This document shows positions 1 to 11,884 of a stretch of DNA of 64,000 bases, in pieces. The stretch spans positions 140,524,574-140,588,573 of the forward strand of contig CM061236.1 in NCBI GenBank assembly GCA_030848705.1, given 5' to 3'. Position 1 is the stretch's first letter. Every line of letters starts with the position of its first letter. A program made the position numbers and the translations under genes. This DNA is from Heracleum sosnowskyi (taxonomy: Eukaryota > Streptophyta > Magnoliopsida > Apiales > Apiaceae). The notes under the pieces are model-generated. The model saw nothing but the letters and a program-made list of their open reading frames with translations. It searched no databases and was not told where the DNA came from.

Positions 1-1943
1 GTAACAATGCCATCCTCATCTAGCTTGTTCCTGTATACCCATCTTGTACCGACTACTTTCTTGTTCTTTGGCCTGGGTACAAGCTTCCAGACTTGTTGTT
101 GTTCAAATTGATTGAGTTCATCTTGCATAGCAATCACCCAATCTGGATCAGTCAGTGCTTCCTCAGTTTTCTTTGGCTCCATTTTAGAAAGGAATGCTGA
201 GAAAAGACATTCATTCTGAGAAGCACTTCTAGTTTTAACTCCAACATTTGGATCACCAATGATCAGCTCAAAAGGATGAGCTCTATTCCAAACAGTCTGT
301 CTTGGAAGATTTGATCTTGATGATTCACCTTGAAATTCACTTTGATGTTGTGAGTGACTAGTTGATCCTTCATTTGCTCCCCCTGAGTTGTTGCCTGTAT
401 GCCTTGATGATTCTTCTCCAGTGTTGGTGGTATCTCCATTGTTACCAGTGTTTCCACCACCATCACCATGATCATTATCATCATTGTTATTATCATCACC
501 AGCAATAACTTCAGGTAAGGCTTCATCATCTGATTCTGAGTCTGGCAAGTTATCAAACTTCAGCTTTTCAGATGAGTCTTCTTTTTGGATACTGGGGAAC
601 TTAGTGTCATCAAAAGTAACACTGACACTTTCCTTTACTGTGTGACTGCCAACCACATAGACCCTGTAAGATCTTCTGGAATATCCAACAAAAATAGCTT
701 CTTGTGCCTTTGCATCAAACTTGCCACGTTTAACATTGTCATCTATAAGCACAAAGCATCTTGCTCCAAATACATGAAAGTACTTGACAGTTGGTTTCTT
801 GTTGTTCATGATCTCATACGGAGTCTTCATTAAGTCCTTGTTGATTAACGTTCGATTCTGAGTATAACAAGCTGTATTCGCTGCTTCAGCCCAAAAGTAC
901 ATTGGAAGTTTGGACTCACTTAACATAGTCCTTGCAGCTTCAATCAATGTACGATTCTTTCTTTCCACTACTCCATTTTGTTGAGGAGTTCTAGGGGCAG
1001 AATACTGTCTTGTTATTCCTTTATCAGCACAAAAGTCATTTAGAATGGCATTCTTGAATTCAGTACCATTATCTGACCTTATGGCTCTAACAGGGAATCT
1101 AGAATCCAGCTCAATCAACTTCACATGGCCAATCACCAGAAATGGGGTCTCATCCTTGGAATGTAGGAATAAAACCCATGTGTATTTAGAATAGTCATCA
1201 ACAATCACAAGTGCATATTGTTTCTTTGACATGGACATCACATTAACTGGACCAAACAAATCCATGTGCAGTAGCTGAAGAGGTTCAGTTATTGATGATG
1301 TATCAGTGCCCTTGTGAGAAGCTTTCTTTGACTTTCCTTTCTGACATGCCTCACACAGTCCTTCCTGTGTAAATTCCATCTGAGGCAAACCTCTAACTAA
1401 TTCCCTCTTGACTAAAGAGTTCATAGTTTTGAAGTTAAGGTGAGACATCTTCTTGTGCCATAGCCAACTATCATCTGATGAAGCTTTAGCATAAAAACAA
1501 TTAACTTCATCTTTGAATTCCGAGTTCAGATCAGCTATGAACAAGTCACCTTTCCTTACTCCTTGAAGAGCAGGCTTTCCATTCTTCTTGTGAAGGATCT
1601 GGCACTTCTCTCTTTCAAAGGAAACAGAATATCCTCTGTCACAGAACTGACTGATGCTGAGAAGATTGAACGTCAGACCTTCCACAAATGAAACATCTTC
1701 AATGATAACATTTCCGTACTTCAAACAGCCATATCCTTTCGTAATACCCATGCTGTTATCTCCAAAGGTTACTACTGGGCCAGCTTTTTCAACCATATCT
1801 GATAGCAGGGCTCTATCTCCGGTCATATGCCTTGAACAACCACTGTCAAGAACCCATATAACACGGCTTACCTGTTTAACTCCCTGCAATACCAGATTGA
1901 TTAGTCCTTCCTCGGAACCCACACTTGATTGGGTCCGGCATAC
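1..1943 (-). CDS. Retrotransposon Pol polyprotein, partial (protease-integrase-RT start)
   Basis: Pol of the same element. It is in the -1 frame relative to gag, open from 1943, and so overlaps the last ~40 bases of gag. It has no early ATG of its own. Visible in order: aspartic protease with VLDSGCSRHMTGD (about 1856-1815), the GAG-pre-integrase zinc region WLWHKKMSHLNFKTMN (about 1470-1420), integrase with HMDLFGPVN, the DDYSKYTW and DNGTEFKN catalytic aspartates and PQQNGVVERKN, then the RT start KLVPRPKNKKVVGTRWVY at the window edge. No frame change was found at the positions checked. Expression must use recoding or splicing (see findings). Integrase would insert element cDNA in the nucleus; protease would cut the polyprotein. 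Confidence 0.88.
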
Positions 1944-4132
1944 TTAAAGAATTGGCCTTTGTCAAGCAAAACAACATTTTTAACTACAACTACTTCAACC
2001 TCTTTCACATAAGAGCGTTTCCATTTATAGCCAGCCTTAACATATTTCTGAGTAGGCTTAGGGATAAATGAATCCACTCTAGTCTGAGGAGGACTAGTAG
2101 TCTTTGCTTTAACATGCTTCTTATTATTAACATGTTGACGTGGAGCAGTCTTATCACTAGATACATGCTTTTTATTAAAGAAAGCATACATAACATTAAA
2201 AGCACAAGACATGCAATTACTCACACCACATGCTTTATGAGAAGAATTAACAGCAGGCATGTTAGTTCTACAGTTGTTTTGATCCAACTTATGGATATCT
2301 GATTTAGTCTTTTTAGTTGTAGCAACTTTGACTGGAATATCAGATATGCACTTTTTGGATTGCTCAGCTTCTAAAGCAACATCTTCTTCATGAATCTCCT
2401 CAGCAATAATGATAGAGTATTCATTCATAGGCTCTGCCTCAGACTCCTTACAGAAGGGTGTTTTAATACCCTTAAGTATATATGGAACAGCCTTCCCTTC
2501 AGATTTGAAGTTACAAGGGGAATTAATTCCAAGAAGTCCAATAGCCTCATTATAATCATACCCTATACTGACATGATTACCAACAGCTTGCTTATTGAGA
2601 ATCTCTTTAGCCGTCTTACATGAGCTAAAATAGGCATTAGCTTTAGTCTTGAGCTCACTAATCTCTTTCTTAAGAATGGTTTCAAGTTGAATATAACATT
2701 TAACCCTATTCTCAAGAAAAGCTATTTTCTCAACAAGTTCATCCTGATTAACATGCACTAGTTTTAATTCTTTTATCTCATTTTCAAGATTTGTGTTCAA
2801 AAGAATTATTCTATCATTTTCAGTGCGAGCACATTCTAAGGTGCCACCAAGATGACGAATCATTTCAGTATCAGTTAACATTACCTCTGACATGTGTGCA
2901 GATGAAGTGCTTGCCTCTTTAGCCACTAAAGCAAGGTTCCCAATCTCACCTGCTTCCTCATCACTGTCAGTGTCATCCCAACTCTTTCCTTCAGCAACAT
3001 AAGCTTTCCCAATCTTGTTCTTCTTGCTAGAATCAAATGTGTTTCTAGTCACTTGCTTTGGCTTTCTGCATTCAGTAGCAAAGTGACCCAACTCATTGCA
3101 ATTGTAGCATCTGATTGCGCTCCTTTCCACAGTTCCAGTTTTGTAGCCACCCCTTGAAGATGAAGAGCCACCTCTCTGAAACCTGGGTCTGAACTTAAGA
3201 TTGGGATTCCTCTTGAATCTGAACTTCCCAAACTTTCTGACTATCAAAGCCAAATCACCATCCTCCAACTGATCAAGTTCTTCTAAGGAATAGAAGTCAC
3301 CACCAGATTGATCAATGGATGTTAATCCATATTCAGCATCAATAACATTCATGTTAGAACTGGAAGGTTGAACATGCTTCACTTCCAGTTTCTGTGGGAC
3401 TTCAGCAGCCAATGCAGTAGAGGTACCAACAATCTTCCCAGTTCCATACAGCTCCCTTTGTTGAATCTGCTCCAGCTCATAGGTCTTCAGAACACCATAC
3501 AATCTCTCCAAAGCAATTTCATTCATATCTCTTGCTTCTCTAATGGCAGAAATTTTGTGCTCCAAATGAGGTGGAAGTGTAAGAAGGAACTTCTTGTTAA
3601 TCTCCTTGTTGGTGTAGTGCTTCCCATTGAGATTCAGATCATTGATTAACTTGTTATATCTCTCAAAAACCTGAGAGATACCTTCACCAGGGTTTGATCT
3701 GAAATGCTCATATTGTGAGGTGAGAATCTCCAGCATATTCTCCCTAACTTCCTCTGTCCCCTCATTGATTATCTCTATAGTTGCCCAAATGTGTTTAGCA
3801 GTATCACAGTTGAGAACATGATTATGCATGATTGGATCAAGACAATCAATAAGGATCAACTGAAGACAGGAATCCAAGGTAACATCCTCTTTCTCATCAG
3901 GAGTGTAATCCTTGGCATCTTTAGGGTACATTCTGGCAGCCCTAGTCACAACATTATTCTCAATGAGTTCTCCCTCAATAATCATAGGGACTTTGGGACC
4001 GTTCTTCAGCACATCAATGTATTTAGGATTTGCAACCTTAAGAAATAGAAGCATTTTCTTCTTCCACATTGGATAATGCTCCTTGCTGAATATAGGGATT
4101 TTGACAGTACCAACTTTCTGTGTAGTAGACAT
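1901..4132 (-). CDS. Retrotransposon Gag polyprotein (SIRE-type), 743 aa
   Basis: Structural protein of the copia element; it would form the virus-like particle and bind the RNA genome in the cytoplasm. The N-terminal 250 residues have the usual copia gag fold signature (YPMWKKKMLLFL near residue 20, then LTLPPHLEHKISAIREARDM). One zinc knuckle CYNCNELGHFATEC (CX2CX4HX4C) lies near residue 345. The C-terminal half is a long charged, partly coiled-coil extension typical of SIRE gags, ending GPNQVWVPRKD. The start at 4132 lies about 90 bases after the primer-binding site and matches the related gag at 25827. The stop is TAA at 1901-1903. The reading frame is intact. Family assignment is from motif recognition. 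Confidence 0.9.
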   Translation of the reverse strand: MSTTQKVGTVKIPIFSKEHYPMWKKKMLLFLKVANPKYIDVLKNGPKVPMIIEGELIENNVVTRAARMYPKDAKDYTPDEKEDVTLDSCLQLILIDCLDPIMHNHVLNCDTAKHIWATIEIINEGTEEVRENMLEILTSQYEHFRSNPGEGISQVFERYNKLINDLNLNGKHYTNKEINKKFLLTLPPHLEHKISAIREARDMNEIALERLYGVLKTYELEQIQQRELYGTGKIVGTSTALAAEVPQKLEVKHVQPSSSNMNVIDAEYGLTSIDQSGGDFYSLEELDQLEDGDLALIVRKFGKFRFKRNPNLKFRPRFQRGGSSSSRGGYKTGTVERSAIRCYNCNELGHFATECRKPKQVTRNTFDSSKKNKIGKAYVAEGKSWDDTDSDEEAGEIGNLALVAKEASTSSAHMSEVMLTDTEMIRHLGGTLECARTENDRIILLNTNLENEIKELKLVHVNQDELVEKIAFLENRVKCYIQLETILKKEISELKTKANAYFSSCKTAKEILNKQAVGNHVSIGYDYNEAIGLLGINSPCNFKSEGKAVPYILKGIKTPFCKESEAEPMNEYSIIIAEEIHEEDVALEAEQSKKCISDIPVKVATTKKTKSDIHKLDQNNCRTNMPAVNSSHKACGVSNCMSCAFNVMYAFFNKKHVSSDKTAPRQHVNNKKHVKAKTTSPPQTRVDSFIPKPTQKYVKAGYKWKRSYVKEVEVVVVKNVVLLDKGQFFKYAGPNQVWVPRKD

Positions 4133-4223
4133 CTTTTGAGATTTTTAGGAATAAGATAAAAAATCAGAGTTTAAAAGAAAAATCTCAAAACAATTGGATC
4201 TTTGATTTGTATATCAATCAAAA

Positions 4224-4236
4224 GGCTCTGATACCA
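4224..4236 (-). other. Primer-binding site, tRNA-iMet type
   Basis: The minus strand reads TGGTATCAGAGCC two bases inside the LTR. This is the standard complement of the initiator tRNA-Met 3' end used by plant copia elements to start minus-strand cDNA. Confidence 0.9.
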
Positions 4237-4238
4237 AT

Positions 4239-5577
4239 TGTTAGGTCCTGATAAGTTTGTAGAAGGGGGGTTGAATACAAACTATACCGTTTTATCGAAT
4301 TTGTCCGTTAAATGATTTAACTGTTTAGAACAAATTAGTGCGGAATAAAAACTGAAACAATATTCAAGTTAAATAGAAACTCTATTAAACTTGAGAGGTG
4401 TTACAATTCAGTGCACAGATTACAAGGTTCTTGTTAAAACAAATCTAGAATAAATTCGACATGAATTTATCTATTTTTGTAATAAAAAGATCGAATACTA
4501 AAAAGTAGTTCGATAGTAATTCTAGGGATTATGATCCGCTAGATTGCCAAATGAATACAAGTAATCAAATTCTAATGGATTGGATATAACTTTGCTTATC
4601 AGAATTTATTACAAAAATTTAATTCAGCTATGCAGTTGGTTCGCTTGAATGCAGAAGAGAGAAAGATAAAACTTTGCTTTTTGTGTTCTGTCTTCAATTT
4701 TTGTTGTGTGTCTTCAATTTGATCAGTACTTGTATTTAAACAAGTCACCTGATGAAATTACACGCGCCAAAACCAACTGAAATCATTTCATTTAATACTC
4801 GGTAGTACTTATCAAATAAGCCTTGTAGTACTATCGGTAGGACTACCAGTTTGAACTGGTAGGACTATCGGTAGTACTATCATAGATAGTACTACTAGTA
4901 TAAATAGAATTAGGATAAAACAGTTTTAATAAATTCTACTTTTAATTGATTTAACAAATGAATTAATTCTTTTAGAATTAATTCACTGATTAAATAAATT
5001 AAATAAATGACCCAAATAATTTCATAAATAAATTAATTCTGAGAATTAATTTATACATTAAATTACTTAAGATCTAGATTGATTAATTTAATATATGAAT
5101 TAATTCTGAAAGAATTAATTCATAGATTAAATTAAATATCTTATAGAATAAAATTAAAAGAGAATTAATCTAATTCTTAGAACCACTGAAATTGATGACG
5201 AACTTCCACTGACTGACGTTGACACTCCATGTACTGTCTGGTTCATGAGCGACTAACTTTAATGGTTGTTCTTCATCTTTAACTTTAAGCTGTGATTCTT
5301 TTCTCCTTCTATTTAAACAAGGACTGTAACCTGTACTTTTCTCCCGTCACACTTCTGAAATCTCTGTCACTTTAAATAGATCCACTTTCTTGAATACTTC
5401 ACTGAGGCTTGATCAAATAAATGAACTTCTTCCAGTGTAGAATAACTTCAAGTCTGTAGATGACTTTAATCTTCAAACTTTGACAGATATAACCTTCTGA
5501 GATTCCTGTGACACTTGATTTTTATTATTTACTTATTACATCTTAATTAAAGTTGAGTAGAATCCTCGGTGTTTACA
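4239..5577 (-). repeat. 5' LTR of the SIRE-type element
   Basis: On the plus strand it begins TGTTAGGTCC directly after the primer-binding site and ends CGGTGTTTACA. The far end is inferred from the TG...CA rule only, because the partner LTR is outside the window. Length is about 1.34 kb, within the SIRE range. It contains a cluster of short inverted and direct repeats built on GGTAGTACTATC at about 4800-4905. Confidence 0.7.
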
Positions 5578-6385
5578 AATAGGCCTAGACATATGCCTTT
5601 CATGGACCCTACGTGAGAGAACTTCTGTACATGAATAAATTTAAACACTTTTTTTCCTGAAGGAACATAACAATTTGATTAATCCAAATTATAAATATAT
5701 TATTTTACATATAACAAACATAAAATGATAATATCAAAATATTATTAAAATATTGATGGTTTCATATTCACAAACGATAATTTTGAATATAATACTTATA
5801 TTAAAATGTGTATTTGATTAAAGGTATGATTATATTTAAATACTAAAAAGTGTGCTTTGATAATTTAAACCAATTATGAATTGATTTTCTATATTGAATT
5901 GAATTCTTTATGTAAAATTTCTTAACTATATTTTCTTTTCAGTTTATTTTATGAGTAGATCAACTGGTCAATTTAGATAATAATTATTAAACCATCATTA
6001 AATTAAAGATAATTTCGTTAGTTTCGCATGGGTTATAAAACCGTCAAAATTCAATTTCTAAAACTCAGGATATAACCCAAATAGTAAAGTTTGTATCTAA
6101 ATTTTAATAAATATTTTTTTATTATTGTAGCACCAATTTATTTATTTTCCCACTAATTCTTTTAAATATATAGAAATTTTATGTTTCTTTCAAAAAAGTA
6201 TCAAAATTAATAAAGAACAAATTCAAATCGATAAAGAATTTAATAATATAAGAATAAAATTTTATATAATCATAACATAATTTTTATTCTGTTTAATAAT
6301 TTTTAAGTAATAATGTATTTTAAAATTTTATATACACTGTAAATAAAACCGAAACATTAAAAGTAAAAACAGTTAGTAAGATACT
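5578..6385. other. AT-rich intergenic DNA
   Basis: Very AT-rich sequence between the retrotransposon LTR and the Helitron-like element. I see no ORF of note, RNA gene or repeat family here. Confidence 0.6.
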
Positions 6386-7578
6386 TCTATACTATATTAT
6401 TAAAGACGAAACATTAAAAGTTTTGGTCGGTCGTCCGTCGGTCGGTCGGTATTTGGGCCGATTCACGGGCCTATCTATAATCAATTTATTAATAACCAAT
6501 TACCTTTTTTCACTACATTACCTATTTTATATTTATTTTTTCAACCAAACCAACTAATCTTCTAAAAATAAAACGGGCAACATATATATAATATGGTATT
6601 ATTATTATATATTTATAATTTATTACCTTTTTCAGCTAAAACAAATTATTTATATATTTTTTGCCTAAAACAACTCATCTTATAAATAGGACACATATAT
6701 GGAAACCAGTTAACCAATTAACTTTTTCAGCTAAATTATATTACCTATTTCATATATCTATTTAACTAAAACAAATCATTTTCTAAAAATAAGACGGACA
6801 ATATATATATAAAATGGTATTATTATTATATATTTATAACCGACAGCTAAAACACATTATGTGTTTTATATTTTCTAACTAAAACAACTTATCTTCTAAA
6901 TATAATACATGCAAAATAAATATACAATGGTAATATTGTTTTATATAAATATTAATAAATAACAAGTTATTCTTTTCAGCTAAAAGAAATTACCTCTTTT
7001 ATATTTTCTAACTTAAACAACTAATTTTCTAAAAGTAATGCAGACGTATATATAAAAAAATTAATATAATTTTATATATTTGTTAATAAGTAACTAATTG
7101 TCTTTTTAAGGATATTACCTGTTTATATTTTTTAACTGAAACAACTCATGTTCAAATTAAAAATAACACGGGCAAAAGATAGATATATTGGTAATATTAT
7201 TATATTAAACTTATGAAATTATGTTTATTATAATTTTTTTAACATTCAATTTAAACGATATAATTAATTAAAATAAAAGTATTAGTATATTCAAATAAAC
7301 TCGGTATATTGAACAAGCACATATTTTGATATTTGCACTTGAATCCCTTTTTAAAATTTTAAGAGTAAAAAAATACGAATCATTAGATATGTTATTTTAA
7401 AATACTACTATTGATTACGTCAATAATATATTAAATTTAAATATTATAATGTTAGATTTATAAATCCAATATATATATATATATTAAAATTTTATCAAAT
7501 TATATATAATAACTAAAATCTAAATAAAAAATAAGAAAATATTAAATAAGACCGTGCATCGCACGGGATATAAGCTAG
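6386..7578 (+). mobile_element. Non-autonomous Helitron-like element
   Basis: The left end reads TCTATACTATATTATTAAA, which fits the 5' TC end of plant Helitrons. The right end has a hairpin (CCGTGCATCGCACGG, about 7552-7566) followed by ATATAAGCTAG, and the next host base is T, as expected for insertion between A and T. The left flanking base is T rather than the expected A, a small mismatch. No Rep/helicase coding is present, so it depends on proteins made elsewhere. Near the 5' end lies a GTCG/GGTC microsatellite (about 6425-6450), and the body is largely a degenerate tandem array. Confidence 0.7.
6548..7195 (+). repeat. Six degenerate ~105-130 bp tandem repeats inside the Helitron
   Basis: Each unit carries a core like AACAACTCATCTTCTAAAA, then ATAA..ACGGGCAA, then a TATATATA run and AATGGTATTATTATTATA. 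Unit cores start near 6550, 6671, 6776, 6887, 7018 and 7142, giving a period of about 105-130 bp. Units have diverged by many substitutions and small indels. Confidence 0.65.
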
Positions 7579-7732
7579 TATATTTAAAATTAGCATTTAA
7601 AACCGTCATCAACTACGTACCCTTATATTATATTTTAAAATTATTAAAAAATTAAACAAAAATCTACTACTGAAAATTACTAAAATAACAAAAATATTTT
7701 AAAATAACACATTCACGGGCTATATAAGCTAG
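7579..7732 (+). mobile_element. Second Helitron 3'-end-like terminus
   Basis: About 154 bp after the first CTAG end, the sequence again reads TTCACGGGCTATATAAGCTAG followed by T (CTAG at 7729-7732), closely matching the tail at 7567-7578. The upstream hairpin arm is weaker. This could be a nested or tandem Helitron terminus; no separate 5' end was found. Confidence 0.4.
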
Positions 7733-7883
7733 TAAATAAAAAAGTAAGTTAATAATACAACGCTTTGTAAATATTTTGTTTCACTTCGAATAAAGTATAA
7801 ATCTCTCCTAGTTTCCCCGAGTGTACGTATTTGATTTCGAACACAAATTACCCCATCAAGTACTACTAATCGGGAAAACCAAA

Positions 7884-7892
7884 AAACCCTAA
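7884..7892 (+). promoter_or_regulatory. Telo-box in 5' leader of the KH gene
   Basis: AAACCCTAA lies 9 bases before the ATG at 7901, followed by a second partial AAAACCC. Telo-boxes are common near plant transcription starts of genes for translation and RNA handling. The role here is inferred. Confidence 0.5.
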
Positions 7893-7900
7893 AACCCGTA

Positions 7901-8178
7901 ATGGCTTCCGTCGAACCCACCAACACCACCGCCGTGGCAACGACGTCGCCTACGACCGATTTACAACTCGGTGCGGCCGTTACAACTGAGTCGGAGGCAA
8001 GAAAGTTTCCTGGATGGCCTGGGGACACAGTGTACAGACTGATAGTACCTGTTATGAAAGTAGGGAGTATAATTGGGCGAAAAGGCGATGCAATTAAGAA
8101 GCTTTGTGAGGAAACTCGTGCTCGTGTTCGTGTTCTTGATGGTCCTATTGCCTCTCCTGATCGAATTGTATGTACTCT

Positions 8179-8212
<34 letters not shown>

Positions 8213-11200
8213 CCCCCCCCCTCTCTCTCTCTATCTCCCTCTCTCTCTCTCTTAGGGTTTCGGGGAATCTTATTCATGTATCAAGACGAGGTTAAAAAAT
8301 ACATTGTATCTTATTCATATAGCTGTTATAGTTTGTTGTACTCCTATGTTTAGGGCTTATTTACTTCTTACTCTGTATACTCTAATTTGGTGAAGGTTAG
8401 GTCTTAATTTATGGAAATTAAAAAAAAATTTGTATCTTTGGATCGGGAATAAGTATTGATTCAAGTTTATCAGTTTATCGGGGTTATAGTTTTTATTTGT
8501 GTATGTATGTATTTGTTTAGGGATTATTTGCTGTTTGTTTAGGCTAATAGGGATTTGATAGGGTTATTGGAAATAATGTTAGGAGGTATGATGCTATGTT
8601 TTGGTGATATTTAGGTTTTAATATCTGGTAAAGAAGAACCAGAAGCGGCAGTGTCGCCTGCAATGGATGCGGTATTGAGAATTGCTAAACGTGTCAATGG
8701 ACTCCCTGAGAGTGATGAAGATGCTAAATTATCCGGACCTGCTTCAATAGCATTTTGTTCAATAAAGTTATTGGTGCCTTCACCACATGCTACTAATCTG
8801 ATTGGAAAGCAGGGATCGACAATTAAGTCGATACAGGAGAGTTCTGGTGCCTCCATTCGGGTTCTTTCAAATGGTAGGTTTTAATTTTGGATATCTAGGT
8901 GTAGGCTTTAGATTAAATACTCATATTGTTTTATGCACCATTAGTGATGTCGGGTGCTATTCTTCGCAATTACACACACACCCACATCCACATGTATGTG
9001 TATTCCTTAAAGAAGTTGAAATCATCGTTAAATATCAGTGATGATGTCTTTCAAACTGAAAGATGTATTAAATGAATGCAGCCAAAATTCGTGGAAGAAG
9101 TAAATCAGAATTTGAAATAGTGGACTCATGAGAGTAGCCTGCGATAAAGATTTTCCAGTTATACATAGATCATAATGAATATTGAATTGTCACTATTGTT
9201 TTGTTTAAAGTTGCTTAATGATGTATTCCAGTCAGGTGTTTCTATAGTGTGTATTGCTTCGTTGTCACCTCCTCTTTGAGAAAGTTATTGAATACGCCAG
9301 TATGTGAATTTCTAAATTATAGCGAAGATGAATGTTTTACTTCATTTTTTCCTATTTCTTATATTAAAATAAAAGAACTAATTTAATGTGACTATTAACT
9401 AAAAAAGAGATACTTCGAGAAAAATGGTTGTGCATTTTGAGCTGACCAATTATAAAGTTAAAATTCGGTGCACTGTGTCTACTTAGATTGGAGAGAAAGT
9501 GAGAAATTACTTCAAATATGCGCAATATTTATTTCTTGGGAAGACTACATCTAATATTGAGAAAGTGAAATGTATTAACACAAATTTCTAATGATGCTTA
9601 ACTGCTTTGTCTGCTTGAAGTATATATACAGTCCAGGATACTTGTCAGTAGTCAGAAGCGGACCTATTCTAGGGAGAGTGGGGGGCTATGGCCCCCCGTA
9701 AACTTTTACCCCATGTTTTTTTTGGTTTTGGTTATCTTCTTATGTGGAGTGCTACACATTAGGTCTCTTATGTTTTCGTTTGTTAAAGTGTGTGCAGACT
9801 TGGTATCCACAAGGCCAACTTCATGAATTCATATCTCTTGCTTGCCTAAATTTTTTATACACTGTTATCTTGAACTGAAGTTTATCAGCGATAAGTTATC
9901 TAATACTAAGTTTTCCTGTGTAGATGAAGTCCCTACCTATGTCAATGTAGATGAGAAGGTTGTGGAGGTGCAAGGAGAGGCCGTCAAGGTTATTAAAGCT
10001 CTTGAATCTGTGGTGGGGCACTTAAGGAAATTTTTGGTTGATCACAGTGTTCTTCCCTTGTTCGAGAAGTCTGTAAGTCCATGTTTATCTACTTGTGTAA
10101 CTATATATTTGGAACTGAAATTAGTAATTATGTTTTGTTGCTTTACCCAAGGGGCTACTAAGATTGCACTACTGTATATTACAGAATAATAGTACAATGG
10201 TCCCGCAAATGGTCTCCCAAGATCGACAGCTTGAAAATTGGGCTGACAAGACAATGATGCGCCCTACTATGGATGCTGGAATAGGTAGCAATGACTATTC
10301 TCTTTTACTAAAGAGGGAGGCTCAGTATATTGACCGCGAAAGGAATCTGGACTCTAAGCTCTCTTTGCCTGGGTTGTCATATTATGGACAAGATACTGGA
10401 CTTTCAGGGATGTCCTCTTCTGGGCGTGGTCTTGCTGGTGGACCTATTATAACCCAGGTTCGACAGAATGTTAATTATTAGCCATTTACTTATTAGTTAC
10501 GTTACAATAGAATACACATCTTGAAACGGTCTAGATGTATTTTTTTTATCAAAACTATAATTCTGAGTTTGTCTGAAGGTGGGCCTTTGCATTGTAATTA
10601 GAGCATTAATTATCACATTGTATTATCTGATAGAGTTCTGTAGTATTTATTAGAGTCTTCATGGTTTAGTAAATTTCTTGTTTGGATCTTGTTTTCTTAT
10701 GTGTTAATACATTCTGGCGTATAACTTATCTATTACCTTGGAGTGTTTCTGACTTGTAACTTCTGAAAACTAGGTAGCCCAAACCATGCAAATTCCACTC
10801 ACATACTGTGATGATATCATTGGGGTAGGAGGGTCCAAGATTGCATATATTCGGCGTAGCAGTGGTGCTATCCTCACTGTGCAAGAGAGCATGGGTCTAG
10901 CAGATGAAATCACTGTGGAGATTAAAGGGAATTCAGCACAAGTTCAGGCTGCTCAGCAACTAATTCAGGTGAGAGCACTTTTTTTGTTGTTACTTTATAT
11001 TTCACAAGCTATTATCTTTATTTAGTATATCAATGGACTTTGAAGTTACAATACTGTGGTTGTGTTCACTTGGAAGAGAATGGAATGGAACAAAAAATTA
11101 TGAGCAATGTAAGGAGAAAGAAAGGATATGGGAGGTTATTGGGAACATATATTAGTGATAGAAACTTTTTAAGTGAAGCTAGAAGAGAAAGTGATGAAAG

Positions 11201-11839
11201 AAAAAGCATTCCTTCCCAATTCCCAAATTGGTGGGTTAGTGTTCTTTTTTAGATATCTAGGAAATGAATGGAAGAAGATAAAATGATAAACATTGCCCCC
11301 ATATAAGACTACAGATTTCATTTCATTCTCTCCCAATTTCATTCCTTTAAAGTGAACACAACCTATTTGTTTTGTGGACTTGCAAATTATTATGATTTAT
11401 GCTGAGTCGAGCCAGGTTGCTAGGTCAGGAGTCTGACTGACATGTCCACAAGGCATCCTATAATATATATAGGCTAAGTTTTAAACGGGAACTAATTATT
11501 AGTTGGGTAACTCGGGGAACTTAGTCTCAAATCAACCAATTTCCCCAATTCGACCTGACCCATTCAATTATTAAGGTTCAATTATCTAGATTTAGATGTT
11601 TAATTGATGATTAATAATACATAATAATAATGATTGAATAATATTTGAAGTATATTCTGTAAAATTATATTAGTAAAGTACATAAGAGAAAACATATTAG
11701 AAAATATATGTTTAAGAACATAATAAAAACAAATTACACAATATATGTAAATGATATACATACTAACATTACAAAAAATGTTAATAATAGATGGTTCCCA
11801 AACTTCCCCATGTAATAGAATTCCCAATAGAACCTTACC

Positions 11840-11884
<45 letters not shown>

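Larger units (their letters stand above)
1..5577 (-). mobile_element. SIRE-lineage Ty1/copia retrotransposon, cut by window edge
   Basis: Read on the minus strand the order is LTR (5577-4239), tRNA-iMet primer-binding site (4236-4224), gag (4132-1901), then pol with protease, integrase and the first residues of reverse transcriptase at position 1. This is the copia order (integrase before RT). The gag type and the long spacer between gag core and protease suggest the SIRE lineage. The rest of RT, RNase H, any post-pol ORF and the 3' LTR lie outside the window, so target duplications and LTR divergence cannot be read. I see no break in gag. Pol stayed in one frame at the five points I checked (near 59, 620, 1073, 1436 and 1847), so this copy may be fairly young. 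Confidence 0.9.

Noticed and set aside
1895..1945. Classical -1 slippery heptamer at the gag-pol overlap
   Set aside because: No X-XXY-YYZ heptamer in phase is visible in the ~40-base overlap.
7729..8277. 182-residue minus-strand frame over the start of the KH gene
   Set aside because: It is antisense to KH exon 1 and reads GA-repeat as Arg-Glu runs; a shadow of the real gene.
9677..9702. G/C palindrome (GGGGGGCTATGGCCCCCC) in a KH-gene intron as an RNA gene or terminator
   Set aside because: Isolated hairpin without further structure; more likely an old transposon remnant.
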